A stretch of DNA of 64,000 nt from Pneumocystis sp. 'macacae' (GCA_018127085.1 CM030727.1:310001-374000); one strand, 5' to 3'; shown: positions 14,623 through 28,651, counted from the stretch's first letter. Notes: generated by a model from the sequence alone, not told the origin. Numbers and translations: made by a program.

Positions 14623-17421
14623 TTACAATTTTTGTTTCGTATATTCCTTTGTATATGCCTCGACTAAATCTCCTTCTAAAAATTTATCCCATTCTTTAAA
14701 ATTCATACCACATTCTTCACCTTCTTTTATTTCAATTATTTCCTTTTTAATATGTCGCAATGATTCTAATTTTCCTATATTAGACAATTAAAACACCAAA
14801 CACAGCAGAATAAAACAAAAATACCATCCCAAATTATTTTTTGGTCACGCAATACACGTATTCTTTCATTTTTATTTATAACACCACTAATAACCCTACA
14901 ACCCGCTATAGATATCTTAGATGCTTTTTTACCCATAATAAAAATTTTAATAATTTTAGCTTGACCAAGAATATTACATTTTACTTTTAAAGGCAAACGT
15001 TCTGATAGTTCTTCCTTAATATAATCTAAAAGTTTGTAAATTATAGAATGAGAAATGATTTTAACTTTTTCTTTATATGCAAATTGAGCAATCTTTTTAT
15101 TTAATTTTAAATTAAAAGATACAATATAACCTATTTACTATAAACCTAATTTCAATACATTTCTCTAAACAATACCTTGTACAGTGGCCGCTCGAATGAT
15201 ATCTGATTCAACGACATTTCCAACATCTCCATAAATAATCTTAATCTTTATTTCGTCATTACCAATTAATAATAAAGCATCCCGTATAGCTTCTACAGAG
15301 CCATTTACATCTGCTTTAATAATAAATGGAATTTCAGTTGATTTTTTTTCAGTTGAGTTGCCTTCAATTATTTTTAATTCCTTTTGATGATTTTCCACAC
15401 GTTTTTTATTAATCACATCAATATCATTCAGCCATTTTTCTTCATTTAAGCGATTCAAACGGGTCTTAACAACCTTTTTAGCATGTTCCTAATAATAATA
15501 AATAAAATATCTTATTTTTAACTATTTTACTTCATTTTCTGCTTCTAAAACATCATCTCCGACAAAAGGAGTATTCTTCCAACCTGAAACTTCCACTATA
15601 GTTCCTGGTATAGCAAAATCAACTTGCTTATTTGAAGTATCTGTCATAGATCTAACACGACACCATGTTATCCCCGAAACTATATAAGAACCTAACTTCA
15701 AAGTACCCTCTTTTATGAGAACAATAGCGAGATGCCTAAATTAAATTACAAATTCACATAAATACAAAATATTGGTAAGTAATTATACCCTTTTGTTTTT
15801 TTAACTGAAGATTCTATTATCCATCCCTCAACACTTCCCTTCACTTCAGATCTAATATCTAAAATTTCAGCTAATGTAACAATAGCATATTCCAAATCCT
15901 TAATCCCTTGTCCCTGGAGATATTAATTACTCCAAAAAAATTAAATAAAACTCTAACCGTTATTGCAGATATTAATACCACTTGTGTGTCACCTCCAAAC
16001 TCTTCAAGTTCAACACCATTCTTTAACAGATCTAATTTTACATTTTGGATATTAACTCCTTCTTTATCTATTTTATTTATTGCTACAATAATTGGCACAC
16101 ATGCTTTTTTTGCATGCTCTATAGCTTCAATAGTCTGTGGCATAACACCATCATCAGCAGCTACAACTAATACAACAATATCGGTAACTAAAGCACCTCT
16201 TTTTCTCATCGATTCAAATGCAGAATGCCCTGGAGTATCTAAAAAACATATCTTTTCTCCATTAGATAAAGTTACTGCACCATTATTTAAAATATATCTA
16301 TATCAAATACATTTAATACCAGAAAAAGCACGAATATGTTGAGTAATTCCACCTGCTTCATGCAAAGCTATTGAAGACTTTTGTAAAAAATCCAATAATG
16401 TTGTTTTTCCATGATCCACATGTCCCATAATGGTAACTACAGGTACACGAAGCGAAGAATTTGTTCTTTCTTTATTTTTTTGTCTGATTTTATTTAGAAA
16501 AACCAATAATCAAAAAACCAATCCAACCTAAATAAATAAAATGAATCCTTATTAGTTATAATAGGATCATAATTATATTCCATAGCAATTAAAGATGCCT
16601 CTTCATACGTTAACACTAAATCAAATAAATCATTTATCCAACAAATTTTAAAAAAATTACGGAAATCATAATCTGAATTTTTGAATCCTAAATCTTTCAT
16701 TTTCTCGGATAATTTTACTAAAAAAATGTTTATAAAACTTTTTAAAAAATAACAACTTACCAAATTCTAATCCTAATAATTGTGATAAATTAGATACTGT
16801 TATGGCTTGAGGAAGAACAATATTTTTTTTTTTAAAAGCATCAATATTTAATTTTGACTTAATTATATTTGATTTTCTAAAATTAGAATCTTTTTTTATA
16901 AATATATTCTTATTATTGGACTTTGCTATTTTTTGTTTAAAAAAATATTTTGAAGAATTATTAAAAATATTAGAACCTTTACTATATGTAACTTTTCGTG
17001 TGTAATTAAACCTTCTTGATATATTATGTTTACGTTTAAAAATATAATTTAACTTTTCTCAAAATACCTAAAATTAAGATAATCTGAGATATAAAGAATA
17101 TCATTTTTAGGTCTAAGAAATATTTTTGGACTTTTTTGAATCCTTTTTAAAAGACTTTTTGCAAATATTTGTTTTTTTTTGGTATTTTTATCTTCATTAC
17201 ATAAATTTGTAAATTTTGGAAAAGATTCATCAAAGAAAGTCTTTTTTTTTAAAAAAATATCACCATCTGAATATCCCTTATATTCATTAATACGTATTAA
17301 AATTGCATACTCTTACTTCATTTGGATAAATTCTTAAATTTTGCGTTGAATAAAATCTTTGGTATAAAATTCTCAAATTAAATTCATAAGAAATATTTAG
17401 GTTAATATTATATTTTAACAT
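14623..17421 (-). CDS. IFM1: Mitochondrial translation initiation factor IF-2
   Basis: GTPase that brings formyl-Met-tRNA to the mitochondrial ribosome. G motifs seen: G1 [12 protein letters not shown]3 DTPGHSAF region just before [20 protein letters not shown], and G4 NKIDKEG. Downstream blocks match domain II, the linker ([28 protein letters not shown]) and domain IV, ending [19 protein letters not shown] and TKEYTKQKL. The start at 17421 opens [20 protein letters not shown] and then QRFYSTQN, basic and free of acidic residues apart from one Glu: a credible mitochondrial presequence. A GTAAGA intron follows directly. The first 250 residues after it are lysine-rich and poorly conserved, as usual for this family. 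Convergent with TSR4, tandem with GGA. Confidence 0.9.
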
Positions 17422-17477
17422 CGACAAACACCTTACTAACAATATCTGGAAATTTACTTTCTTTTACAATAAATCTT

Positions 17478-17526
17478 TAAACAATTTAACTCATCGCTAA
17501 ACAATTTAACTCATCGCTAAACAATT
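17478..17526. repeat. 20-bp direct tandem repeat, 2.45 copies
   Basis: Two perfect 20-bp units (TAAACAATTTAACTCATCGC) at 17478-17497 and 17498-17517, then the first 9 bp of a third. It lies in the 199-bp gap between IFM1's start and GGA's stop, so in the IFM1 promoter or the GGA 3' region. It probably arose by replication slippage; copy number may vary between strains. Confidence 0.85.
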
Positions 17527-17620
17527 GAAATTGCAATTTAATGTTAATATTATATTATAATCACATAAAAAAAATTACTATTTATAACTATGAAATAAAA
17601 TAAACAAGACACACGTTTTC

Positions 17621-19737
17621 TTAAATAGAAGGTATATAATCAATATTACCCAATCTTTCCATTGGATTATTTCCAAGATAATATAAAACTTTCCATTTTA
17701 ATTTTAAATCATTGGAGACATTTTTAACACCAAATACTGTTGCTAGTTGTATAATTCCATTTCTTTGACTCGGATTTATGACTAACCCACTTTGTGGCTC
17801 CAATTTAAGTAATATTGTCTAAATATAATAAATAGTCATATTTATAAAAGAATAATAACTTACCTTTGGAACAGCCATTTTAAAATTTAAAGAACTTATT
17901 GTATCAGTAAAAGACTTATTAGAAAATTCTATCCTAATTAATATAGGTGAATCTAACATGGTATTTTTGCGAGTTATAACAAAATGAATAACAAGATCTG
18001 GACTATCCAAAACTGAAATATTTATATTTTTTTGTTCATCCATTTTATTTTTAAATATACGATCAATCATAGGATTCGATACTAAATCGGTATGATAAAC
18101 ATCATTTTGTGCATTAAAAAAGTCATTAAAAGATTGATCTGTCTGTAATTTTAAAACACCAACTTTATCGTTTTTAAAATTAAACAAATTTTCATCCATT
18201 AATGATATAGCTTTGCAGTTATTAGCTATCTATAATCATTCATAAATGAATTTACGTTTTGTATCTAATTGTCTTCCTTCATCTGCTTTATAAACAGTAT
18301 CAACAGAATCTTTGTCAAGAAAAAGCCCAAGAAGGTCATTTAAATCCAATTTCTCGTCTTTTGCATAATATGAATAATTCTCAACATTTTGTTCATCTTC
18401 TAGATTGATCAATGAAATATCGTTTTTTATAGTCGATTCTTTAAAACTATCATTCTAGTTATTTAATATATAAAAGTATACTCAAAATTACATAGTTATT
18501 GAATTTTTTGAATCATCTAATTCTTTTTTTTCAAATTTTTTTTCGTATTGCAAAATTGTAATATTAATTATATCATTTAACTCTAAAAGTTTGGATATTG
18601 CATTAGTATCATGTTTTTCTTGTTCTAATATCTTTTGAATTTTAGGTTGTGCATCTTTAATAGAAAGAATTAAATCCTAAAAAGATTTAAAATATAAATT
18701 TCAAATACATGTTAATAGATACATTACAAATATCACTTTGACAAACTACGTCCGCATTACTCGTTTTAATCATTTCTTGAAGTAGAAGAGTCTTCTTTCG
18801 TATTTTTTCAATATCTTCTGCCATTTTTGCCCTGTAATTATTCTTTATACCCGTATCATATCCAGCTAATATTTTCATTAATTTATTAGCTTCCACTAAA
18901 TCAGCTGGAGTCCCTCTACGAACAAGTTCCTGTAACTTTGCAGATTGCGTTTCTCTATCTTCCTTTTCTAATTCCTCAATTGATCTAAAATTCTATTACA
19001 TATTAATAATGTTACTTTTCGAATATCAAACCCAACATCAGGTGTATTCATAACAGATGTAGAATCGTGCTGAATCTCTGGAAATATATATCCTATTCAG
19101 TATAAACTCGTTCATTCAATCATTTTTTTCGCTTCTAACCCTTAAACAATAATAGTCGATGCATATCACGAATATTCATCAAATCTTCCTTGTATCTACT
19201 TGTCAAACACAATGTTTGATTCCATTCTGCTATTATCTGAAGAATACGAGTTTGAATGCGTGATAACCGATATGGAGGACGCTCAGGAAATCGTCTTACC
19301 AATTTATTTAAGAATTCTTTCGTTGATACTTGAAGATGGAATCGATATCCACAATTTTTGACACATATGTCCAATAGCTACTGAGAGTCAACATATAAAC
19401 ATTTATTCAAACAATTTTATCTTACTGAAAGCGCTAGCATAGGAACCAAAGTACCCCGATCATTTATTTTATGTACAATCATCATTGCAGCTTCACGAGC
19501 TCTAAAACCTCAAAATTTAGTGATTTTTTACTACTTGAAAAAATTAATCACTACGTATTTCCTTTTTTCTGATTAATCCAATCAACAACTTCCAAATTAT
19601 AAGATAAATTGGGTTCTTCAAGTTCCGGTGAACATGATCGCTCTATTTTACTTTTTAATAAAATTCAAAAGATATTTTTACATAAGAAAACCAATATAAA
19701 ATGGCAGTGATGAAGATCTTATACGAAAATTCATCAT
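17621..19737 (-). CDS. GGA: GGA-type clathrin adaptor (VHS-GAT-GAE)
   Basis: ARF-dependent adaptor that sorts cargo from the trans-Golgi to endosomes. In order: VHS domain (LEVVDWINQKKGNT, then CVKNCGYRFHLQVSTKEFLN and LVRRFPERPP), GAT domain (ELVRRGTPADLVEANKLMKI), hinge, and a C-terminal gamma-adaptin-ear-like domain (VFGVKNVSNDLKLKWKVLYY). Exon 1 was found by splicing: it encodes MMNFRIRSSSLPFYI and joins at a phase-1 intron (GTTTTCTTATG...AATAG) to give YIERSCSPELEEPNLSYN, matching the family's I-x-R-A-T-x-P-x-LxEPN signature. Either of two adjacent ATGs (19737 or 19734) could start. It diverges from TSR3, with 144 bp between start codons. It acts downstream of ARF GTPases, for which another gene in this window encodes a GEF, though the two are not adjacent. 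Confidence 0.85.
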
Positions 19738-19881
19738 GCACAATAAGATTTATTCGTATTATAATGCAAAGAACAACAAATTGGCAAAAAATAAGTTATT
19801 GTTACCAGTTTTACATGAAGATTGGAAAATGATTAGTATAACGTTCTACGAAGGCATTTGGAACGTCAAAAAAATAAAATA

Positions 19882-20843
19882 ATGAAAAAAGACATTATAA
19901 ATCACAATTTTCAGAAGAAAAATAAGAAAAATAGAGCAAAATATTTAAGTATACATCTATTTGTATTTTTCGTTTTTTTAGATTAATAAATTTTTAGTAA
20001 AAACAAACCAAACTAAAGAACATGGACAAATACCTATATTATTGGCGATGTGGGTAATATTCAAACGCTTTTTAAAATGCGTCATTGTCTTATAAAGAAC
20101 ATAGGATTATGGACACTGTGATCCAAAGCGTTGTTCAGGCAAAAAAATGGAGCGATTAGGGTTAATTCAAACGCTAAAGATAGGACAACATTGGAGTGGA
20201 ATCATTCTTAGGTAAATACTGAAACTTTCGCTTTTTATATCTCTAAAAGTAAGAGCCCTGGTCAAAAACTATTTTTGTCACCAGCAGATGCTCCAATATT
20301 AAAAAAAACAGGTGTAGCAGTAATAGAATGTTAATAAATAAAAAAAATAACTCACACTAATGAATAGTTAGGTTCATGGGCTAAGATAGATGAAATTAGA
20401 TTAGAAAGTATCAAAGGAAGTTATTGGAGGACATGTATTTTATTTTTAAAGAATTATTTATACTTTTAATAAATGAATCATAGTACCATATCTTGTAGCA
20501 GCTAACCCTGTTAACTATGGTCGACCATGGAACCTTAATTGTGCTGAAGCTCTTTCAGCATGTCTATATATTACAGGTTTTAGTTTTTTATACTTAATAA
20601 TATATATATTGATTAGTATCAGGTAATCAGACATCTGCACATAAACTTCTACAAAATTTTTCATGGGGAGAAGCATTCTTTCAGATAAATTCAGAAATAT
20701 TGAACATCTATACTACATGTTCAAATAGTTCTGATATAGAAGCGGCACAAAATGCATGGTTATTATCATTATCGGATGAATATATAGAAAATAAAAAGAG
20801 TAGCATTGTGCTTCCATATGACGAAGATTCATGTCAAGAATAA
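19882..20843 (+). CDS. TSR3: 18S rRNA aminocarboxypropyltransferase Tsr3
   Basis: Transfers the aminocarboxypropyl group from S-adenosylmethionine to the hypermodified uridine of 18S rRNA during late 40S maturation. Five or more short exons. Exon 1 [20 protein letters not shown] is very basic. After splicing come [68 protein letters not shown] and [20 protein letters not shown], all hallmark blocks. The exon 1-2 junction (TTA-A|GTATAC ... TTTTTAG) and the exon 2-3 junction (ATG-TGG|GTAATA ... CATAG) both restore frame exactly. No exon exceeds 60 codons, so ordinary ORF scanning misses this gene. Stop TAA at 20841-20843 after DEDSCQE. Confidence 0.88.
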
Positions 20844-21757
20844 AAGCTCTTGAAAGAAAAAATTTTTGTAAACCACGGAAAAAATATTTCTTTTAATTTA
20901 TTATTTAACTCTTCATGGACTATATATGCTAATACGTATTCTTTATATTCGGACATACTATAAAAATATTTACGTCTCTATACATACTTTTTTATTCTAA
21001 TAGTGCTTATTTATTTCTAAATAAGAGCATTTATTTTATCTTATTCTTGGAACAAATTTAATACTAGTTATATTCACAAAATTCAGTATTTTACACTATA
21101 TCATGCACATATTCATTAAACATTTATTTATACATTTATTTATACATTTTTAAATCACTGTTTCATATATTTTTTGCCCTTTTTTATTTTATCTTTTGCT
21201 CCAAAAAACCTTTTTTCCAAAAATAACTACCCGAATCTTCTCATAATACCCTTTTTTATATGGATATATAAAATTTTATATATAAAATGCTTATTTCTTT
21301 TTTTCTTTATTTTTTGTTACTCAGGTAACACTTGTTTACATCAAATACACAAACGCACTATTCAACTTCGGAGGATCAAACGATAATAATTATCGAGGCT
21401 TAATTCTGCAAAAAGCTACGACAAGCACGCATTTATTGCAAAGAGTTCGACTCAGTGTTTCAAAACTTCCCAAACAAGCAGATTTTTTGTAGACTTTGCG
21501 AAAAATAGTCTTAAAAGCGATCTTAACGAACATATTTGTTTTTCAGTTTCATTCGTAATTCAACTTTTCTGAATAAAGGTCCGTTCAAACAAGGCAAAAA
21601 GAACAGTTTTTCTGAGTATATTCAAAAATGAGCACATATATACCCTGTAAGAAGTATTTTATGTGCTATTATTTACAAACATTGCCAATATCTGCATATT
21701 TCTATGAACAAGTTCTAATGTTATCTTTAAATAGATCGTTTTTTCCCGCAACAGTCC
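20844..21757. other. Intergenic region between TSR3 and KHA1
   Basis: About 0.9 kb, AT-rich, with a short perfect hairpin near 21,000-21,030 (CTTATTTA, 4-nt loop, TAAATAAG) downstream of TSR3. The stretch from 21,340 to 21,600 is less AT-rich, but no tRNA or snRNA could be folded from it: a GTTCGACTC near 21,440 has no T-stem. Presumably the TSR3 terminator and KHA1 promoter. Confidence 0.45.
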
Positions 21758-24700
21758 ATGGGAAGTACAGAAGCATCTAATTCTGGTAAAATGGGAGTTT
21801 TTGGAGGGAAAAGCCCGTCAGTATACAATCCGGAGAATCCTATTACTCTCTTTATTATACAAGTAAACATGTTGGTTTCATTTGAATATATATAACTATA
21901 ATCAGTGTGTAATTATTATTGGGTTTTGTCGATTACTTCATCTTCCGCTGTCACGTCTAAAGCAGCCCCGAGTAATCGCTGAAATGTAATATCCTTAATA
22001 TATGTGTAGAGAAAAGCTAATCGAATAGTATTGCTGGGATTCTTTTGGGGCCTTCTGCATTAGGAAAAATTCCATATTTTAATAAGCATATTTTTCCAGA
22101 AGACTCGTTAGTTATTCTTAATCTCGCTTCCAATATTGGACTTGTCTTTTTTCTTTTTGTAGTCGGTATGGAAGTTGATGTACGAGTAATTCGCCGCCAT
22201 TTTAAGGCAGCATTAAGTGTAGGACTGGGAAGCTTATTTTTACCTTTTGCAGGAGGGATGGCTGTCGCTTATGGATTAAACAAGGAATTTAATGACAACA
22301 AAGATACAAATCTTGTTGTATTTTTTATTTTCATTGGAACAGCCTTTTCGATTACGGTTTGTTTTTTTTAATAGTGAAAAAAGGTGTTTTATATTGATAT
22401 AATATTTAGGCATTTCCTGTACTTGCTAGAATTCTCACTGAGTTGAAACTTCTTCAAGAAAATGTAGGCATTGTCGTGCTTTCTGCAGGTGTTGGCAATG
22501 ACATGATAGGATGGGTTCTTCTTGCACTTACAATTGCCCTTGTTAATGCAGGAAGCGGTATCATTTCTCTATACGTCCTTCTTCTTGGAATTGCATGGAC
22601 ACTTATTCTTATTTATATTATTCGTCCAATTTTTATTTGGTTGGCAAAAAAAACAAAAAGTCTAGAAAATGGCCCAACTGAATTTATGATTACTATAACT
22701 TTTTTCTTAGTTTTAAGTTCTGCATTTATTACTGATGTTATTGGTGTTCATCCTATTTTTGGAGGTCGTTTTTTCAGTTTATTTTTCGAATTATAATCAA
22801 TTCTAGGTTTTCTTGCAGGTCTTATTATACCTCATATCGGTGACTTTGCAGTAAAAGTTACTGAAAAAGTTGAAGATCTAATTACTATTCTTTTTCTTCC
22901 TTTGGTAAGTTATATAACTATTTTATGTTTTATTTATATATAATAGTATTTTGCATCATCAGGTCTCAAAACTGATATTAGTTTATTAAATGATCGAATT
23001 TCTTGGGCTTGGACAATTTGCATTATTTCTACGGTTATTGTAACCAAAATTATAGGAAGTTCTTTATCAGCGCGTATAAATGGTTTACTATGGCGTGAAT
23101 CCCTTACAATTGGTGTTCTTATGAGCTGTAGAGGGTATACTTATTTTTTAAAAACAAAATATTTCAACTAAGTATTTAGTCTTATTGAACTTATTGTTCT
23201 AAATGTTGGTCTTACTGCACATATTTTAAATCCAAAAATTTTCACCATGTTTGTTGTTAATGCTGTAATTACAACAACATTAACAACGCCTTCTGTATTA
23301 TTTCTTTATCCTGCATGGTATCGTGAGAAAGTAAAAAGATGGCGTGCTGGAGAAATAAATTGGGATAATACACCAACTAAGATTGATCCTAAAAATGAAT
23401 TTATTTCGAATAACTCCTTCACTCCAGTAATAACCGATAGATTAATGGTTGTTCTTAATCGCGTAGAACATCTTCCTCCTCTTATGTCTTTTATTCGTCT
23501 TCTTGCACCAACATCATCAATAAAAATAGATTATTTGATGGATGATTCTGATTCTCAATCCCCAGTCAAACCTACAGAAGAACCTCTTTTAGTTCATGGA
23601 TTTCGTCTTATTGAGTTAACTCAACGGACTTCTGCTATTATAAAAGCATCGGATAATGGAGAAGATAATAAACTTGATCCATTAATGAACGTTTTCCGGA
23701 CTTTTGCTTCTTTAAATAGATTACGAGTATCTGGTTGTTTGAAATTTGCGTCAGAAGAAGAATTTTCAAACAGTGTTATAGAACAAGCTAAAGATATTAA
23801 AGCAGAACTTTTAATTATACCATGGAGTACAGATGGATCTATTTCTGATGAATCAGAAAAGAACCTTAAACTTATTTCAAGTTCCTTTGTACAGAAGTAC
23901 ACAACACCAAGACATAATGAATATATAGAGAATATTTTCGATAACGTACACTGTGGAATAGGTGTTCTTATAGATCGCGGACTTACAGGAAACATAGTAC
24001 AAGAAAATTTTGATTCTCAATCATATGCCTTGGATAGGAAATTATCTTTCACAAGTTTACGCTCTCATTTTAGTACTATACGTCACCCAAGTACTTTATT
24101 TGAAATTTCAAATCCAAGCAATGGCAAATATCATTTATTTTTCCCATTTTTTGGGGGAGAAGATGACAGAGCTGCTTTAAACATTGTCTTACAATTAATT
24201 TCTAACCCAGCAATATCAGCGACTATACTTCGAATAAATACGTCTGAGACATCTACATATAGTCCTCAATCCATTCATCAGAAAACAGATTCTAAAGACT
24301 TTTCTCCTTTACATGAAGGTTAAATAAACCTAAAACAGATATATCATCTAATAACGATATAGTGCTTGAAAAGAGCGGTTCTGTTAGTTCAAATCATTTT
24401 ACATTACAATTTCGCAATGATCTTCCTCGACAAGTATCAATATCACAAACACCATTAGAATATGATGATAAATTTAAGTCTACTATAGTATCAGATGAAA
24501 ATGATATGGTCGAAAATGCGCTTGATGATAAATTTATACAAACTTGCATGAACCCTATCCTTAAAAAATTTTCATCTCGTGTCACATTTGAGATTATTAA
24601 CACTAATTTACCTTTGCAATATGCATTGTCGTTGGCGAAAAAAGATATTTCCAAACATAAACATTATGGAGGAGGTTCACTCATTATACTTGGACGTTCT

Positions 24701-24880
24701 TGTAAAAATCCAAACTCTTTTATTCGAAAGGACTTGATCAATATATTAAAAGCATCTGGTTATCCTACAGGAGCAGGATCAGGATTACGAAGATGTCTTG
24801 GCGACTCTGCTGAAGCTTACTTGATTGCTAGGATTAAAGCTAGGCATATCTTAACTACTTTTATTTCCAATAAATACTAA
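21758..24880 (+). CDS. KHA1: Monovalent cation/proton antiporter (Kha1-type, CPA2 family)
   Basis: Membrane antiporter exchanging K+ or Na+ for protons, in yeast mostly at Golgi/endosomes. N-terminus [20 protein letters not shown], then a hydrophobic exon ([21 protein letters not shown]), [17 protein letters not shown], the [13 protein letters not shown] segment, and helices through [14 protein letters not shown], which carries the conserved acidic pair region (here N-D) and [12 protein letters not shown]. Twelve or so membrane segments end near [12 protein letters not shown]. The last 500 residues are a soluble tail with a universal-stress-like fold region ([23 protein letters not shown]). 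It ends [19 protein letters not shown]. Introns split the membrane part into many exons; the tail is nearly intron-free. Its 3' end faces SRO7. Confidence 0.88.
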
Positions 24881-25215
24881 TTTCAATATAGTATATTAAT
24901 TATTCAAGCACCGTCAAGGAAGCCTTAAAATCTTCTAAATAACTATATACTCAACTCTGTAGAACTAGATTTTTGAATTGTCTTTAGTATTGTAATTATG
25001 TTTGACTTTTGATTAACTATTAAAAATGCTTATAAATTGTGTATTGGGTGTATTTTTTATATTTTTAGTGCTTTTATAATGTGTATATAATATATAAATC
25101 TTTGATTATTGGTAATTATTCCAAAGATTTGTGAAAACTAGTTTACGTTTTATAATTATTATAAGATTTATTCATATTGGGAAAATTGCATTAAACAGAG
25201 AACCTCAATATCTCA
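24881..25215. other. Convergent intergenic region (KHA1/SRO7 3' ends)
   Basis: 335 bp of AT-rich sequence between two stop codons. Nothing beyond likely polyadenylation signals was seen. Confidence 0.5.
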
Positions 25216-28200
25216 TTATCTAAAAAAGCTTTTAATAGTACCCTTAAGAGCTTGTTTACGTATAGCACTTTTTTGTTGACCAGCATAATCTTGTATACTG
25301 AATAAAATAAGAATTAATTCAAATAAAATATTCAAATAACCTTTTAAGCAAACTTATTGATGAACTTTCTAAAGAATTGAGTTTTTCCTCAATTCCAAAA
25401 ATTTTTTTTCCTCGCTCACGAATATTTTCAGTAGTCTGAGTAAATAAACTAGTAGAACTTTGAAAACGATCCTGTTCGTCTACTGATGATGTTTTTTTTT
25501 TTACTTTATCTTTCAATCTTTGTTCTGTTAATGAGTCAAGAAGTTTTTTAGGTAATGGACGATTCGGTCCACCAACTAAAATGTATTAAAAAAATACTAA
25601 ATAATTATATAAAACTACTTAATAGATCTAACTCGGGGATTGTAATATAGTTTGTACCAATTATCCATTCCCATGTTGAGATTGTAGCTAATAATAATAA
25701 AAATTATGATGAAATAATTTTGTTTTACCTACGTCGTTGAGGAATTTTCTTTAGATCATCATAGAGAACATGAGATGCAAGCTTGTTAATTCTTACTCCA
25801 CTTCCAAGGAGATAAAAAAGAGAAAACTCTGTTTCATTTATCCAAAGATATATATTGGCAGCCATCGTAACAATACTTTTATTTAATCTAAAAGTTATAC
25901 ATATATATATATATAATAATTGTTCTACTTATCAGTGAACAAAGGAGGTAAGTTAATAGTAGCAATAAAACTTAAATTCGATAACGAAATAAGTAATACT
26001 TTTCTATCATTTAATACACAAGCAACAGCTGCCTCTATTTCTTCTCGATAGATAGTACTAGCCGAAATACAATGTACAGATTTCCCGTAAAAATATCGTG
26101 ATATTTCAACAAAGCATGTGTCAAATATCTTTAATGAATTCCTAGTCACAACTAAAATCAAGTTTTCTAAAATAGAATCAGTTTTTATGTTTTTAAAAAT
26201 ATTCGAATAGATGATATAAGGTTTTAATGTATTTTTGTGTATTGATAAAATATTAATAATTGAATCATTTTCAAATAAAAATTCCCCTAAATATTTAATA
26301 TTAAATTCATTTTTAGTCATAAAATATATACTATAAAAAATTAATCTTCCAATTGATGTTCCAATTATAAATAAAATAGTAGGTTCGCCTAGAATAACAA
26401 AATAAGCATATCCGCTGGTACATGATTATATTATATACCATTCGTTTTAAATCTTCCAATAGTAAATTCAAAAATAACAGCAACTTCTAAATCGGAAATT
26501 TCATTATTTCCAATGTCTTTTGATTTTTTTAAGAATTTCTTTTTTTCATTTTTTACTTCACTTAATTCAATTTGAAAAATAATGGCTTGTTTTTGCGTAT
26601 TAATTAAAATAACTGTTCCAAATTCATATCCACATGCTACACTATAACATATATTAGGGAAATATTATAAAATTCTTAAAATGTATACAGTCCAATGTTA
26701 CTGGTTTTTATGGAAATTACAGAACCCCTATGTATTTGGAAAACAGAAACTTGAGAAAAATCACCTTCTGTTCTATCATTATTTAACGAAATAGTAGATT
26801 TATCATCTATGTAACTGTTTAATTTAGAAGTTTCAGAAATATGTTCTACAAATTTTTTAGAAGTTCGAGAAAAATTATTAGATTCAAATGTTTTTTTTTT
26901 ATCAAAAGAAAAAGACGGATATATTATAAGTTCTCCTTTCTCACATCCAACGATAAGTTCCGAAGCTTCAGAAAGCTTAGTAATTGTAACTTTAATCATA
27001 TCAGGTGAATTGTTGAGAACCCTTCCTATAAATATTTCATACATTTTTTCAAGCTTATAATCTCTTGTAACATTATACAAGCGTACTATTCCATTATCAT
27101 GTCCGGTAGTAATAACTTCATTATAAGATAATATTTTTTGTTGTCTTAAAAATCAGCTTTTATAAACTTCATTTAACTCTACCATACCTTTCATTTTCAA
27201 ATAAAAAAACACTATTTGGCATACAACACAATGACAGATCACGAATCCTTGGAGATACCCATTCGAGAGATGCTGGAAGCGATTTTAAAGAATTAAGAAA
27301 AATACCATCTGGATATTTTAATAATTCTATTTCGCCAGAAGCTAAAATAAGCATAATTAATTCAGTATTGTAATTTCCAAGATAAGATTGAGAAATTTTC
27401 GAAAAAACACAAATATCAACAATAATACCTGATAAAAAGTGTGATAAAACATGATGCTGTTTGGGTGTAGTATAATATTGACTAAAAACACTTACAGACG
27501 ATGAACACGGAGGAGATTGTCCAAAATCCAAAATACTTAATTCCTTAGAATCTTGATTATTTAAATTCCCTCCAATTATAAAAATCGATGTATTTTCAAG
27601 ATCATCATTACAACTCCATAAAATTGAAAAAATAGGACTACGGGTATAAACAGGACTGTATGGATTATCTTTTAGTTTATCTTCCAAAAGTACATCAATT
27701 TCAACTTCATCTAGTGTACGAACTTGCAAAGGGCGTTGATTAGATTTTGTAGACCAAAATGCAAAGCATCCATTTTGGTAAGAAGCAACAAAATGATAGC
27801 CATGAGGTGCCCATGAAAAACCCGTTAACCTAGGTCTAGAAATAACTATTTTCCCCATTGAGTCCGCTTCATATATTCTTTGAGGAATTTCTAATTCGAA
27901 AAAAAGTATAGGTGCATTTTTTTTAATTGAATATAAAACAACCCCATCTGGATACCCAATTAAAACTGTACCGACATCCCTCGGATGTATCCTAATAGAT
28001 ACAATAGGTGATAAGCACGATTTAGGAGGTGCATAATCATAATTCATTTTACGCCATTTTTCATGTCTCGTCGTATATAAATTAGGGATTTTATATGGAG
28101 AAATACACTCTCTATCAATATCCCATACATCAATTGTTCCATCTTTGAACCCGATATATAGCCAGTCAATACATGGATCCGTTTCAACACATGTTACATA

Positions 28201-28651
28201 ACCTCGAATAGAATATGTAGCTGAGGGTGTCATAGATGTCGTATCTATAGACCACGAATATAAATTGTTCCTCGAATCAATTGCAATAAGATAACAACCA
28301 TGAAGAACCAGATGCAGAATTGATGTTTGTTTTGGCAAACTGTATTGAACCTTAATATTTTTATCTTTAAATATATATATTTTTGAGTCAAGAGTTGCTA
28401 ATTAAGATTAATTTTAAACAAATACTTCTTATAAACTTAGCATCTACCCACTGCAAGAAGTGATTGGATTGCATCATATGTCGCAAGTCGTATGCCATCA
28501 GAAATACCGTAATTTAATAACTTCCCTATTTAAATATTTTTCCAGAGTATTTTAAAATAATTACTTCATCACAAAAAAAGCGAGAACTAAAATCTGATTG
28601 CTCAAACGTGTTTTTAGTCTTTGATTTCCCTTCTTTTACAAAAAAAGACAT
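25216..28651 (-). CDS. SRO7: Lgl/tomosyn-family exocytosis regulator (Sro7)
   Basis: WD40 double-propeller protein that binds the plasma-membrane t-SNARE Sec9 and the Rab Sec4 in polarised secretion. Exon 1 gives MSFFVKEGKSKTKNTFEQSD, and FSSRFFCDE joins to LLNYGISDGIRLATYDAIQS, the classical family opening. WD-repeat-like blocks follow (LYIGFKDGTIDVWDIDR; IVSIRIHPRDVGTVLIGYPD; LTGFSWAPHGYHFVASYQNG). The C-terminus ends with GPNRPLPKKLLDSLTEQRLK and an R-SNARE-like heptad segment (FTQTTENIRERGKKIFGIEE), then SAIRKQALKGTIKSFFR. About 1,000 residues, near the length of yeast Sro7. The divergent partner, 790 bp away, is BCK1. Confidence 0.88.

Noticed and set aside
15908..16342. 144-codon plus-strand frame across IFM1
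   Set aside because: Antisense to the IFM1 GTPase domain; its sequence is the mirror of conserved G motifs.
21400..21460. Possible tRNA around GTTCGACTC
   Set aside because: The flanking bases cannot form a 5-bp T stem, and no acceptor or anticodon arm is visible.
23621..24654. Minus-strand frames inside KHA1
   Set aside because: Shadows of the KHA1 cytosolic tail, which is continuous and conserved on the plus strand.
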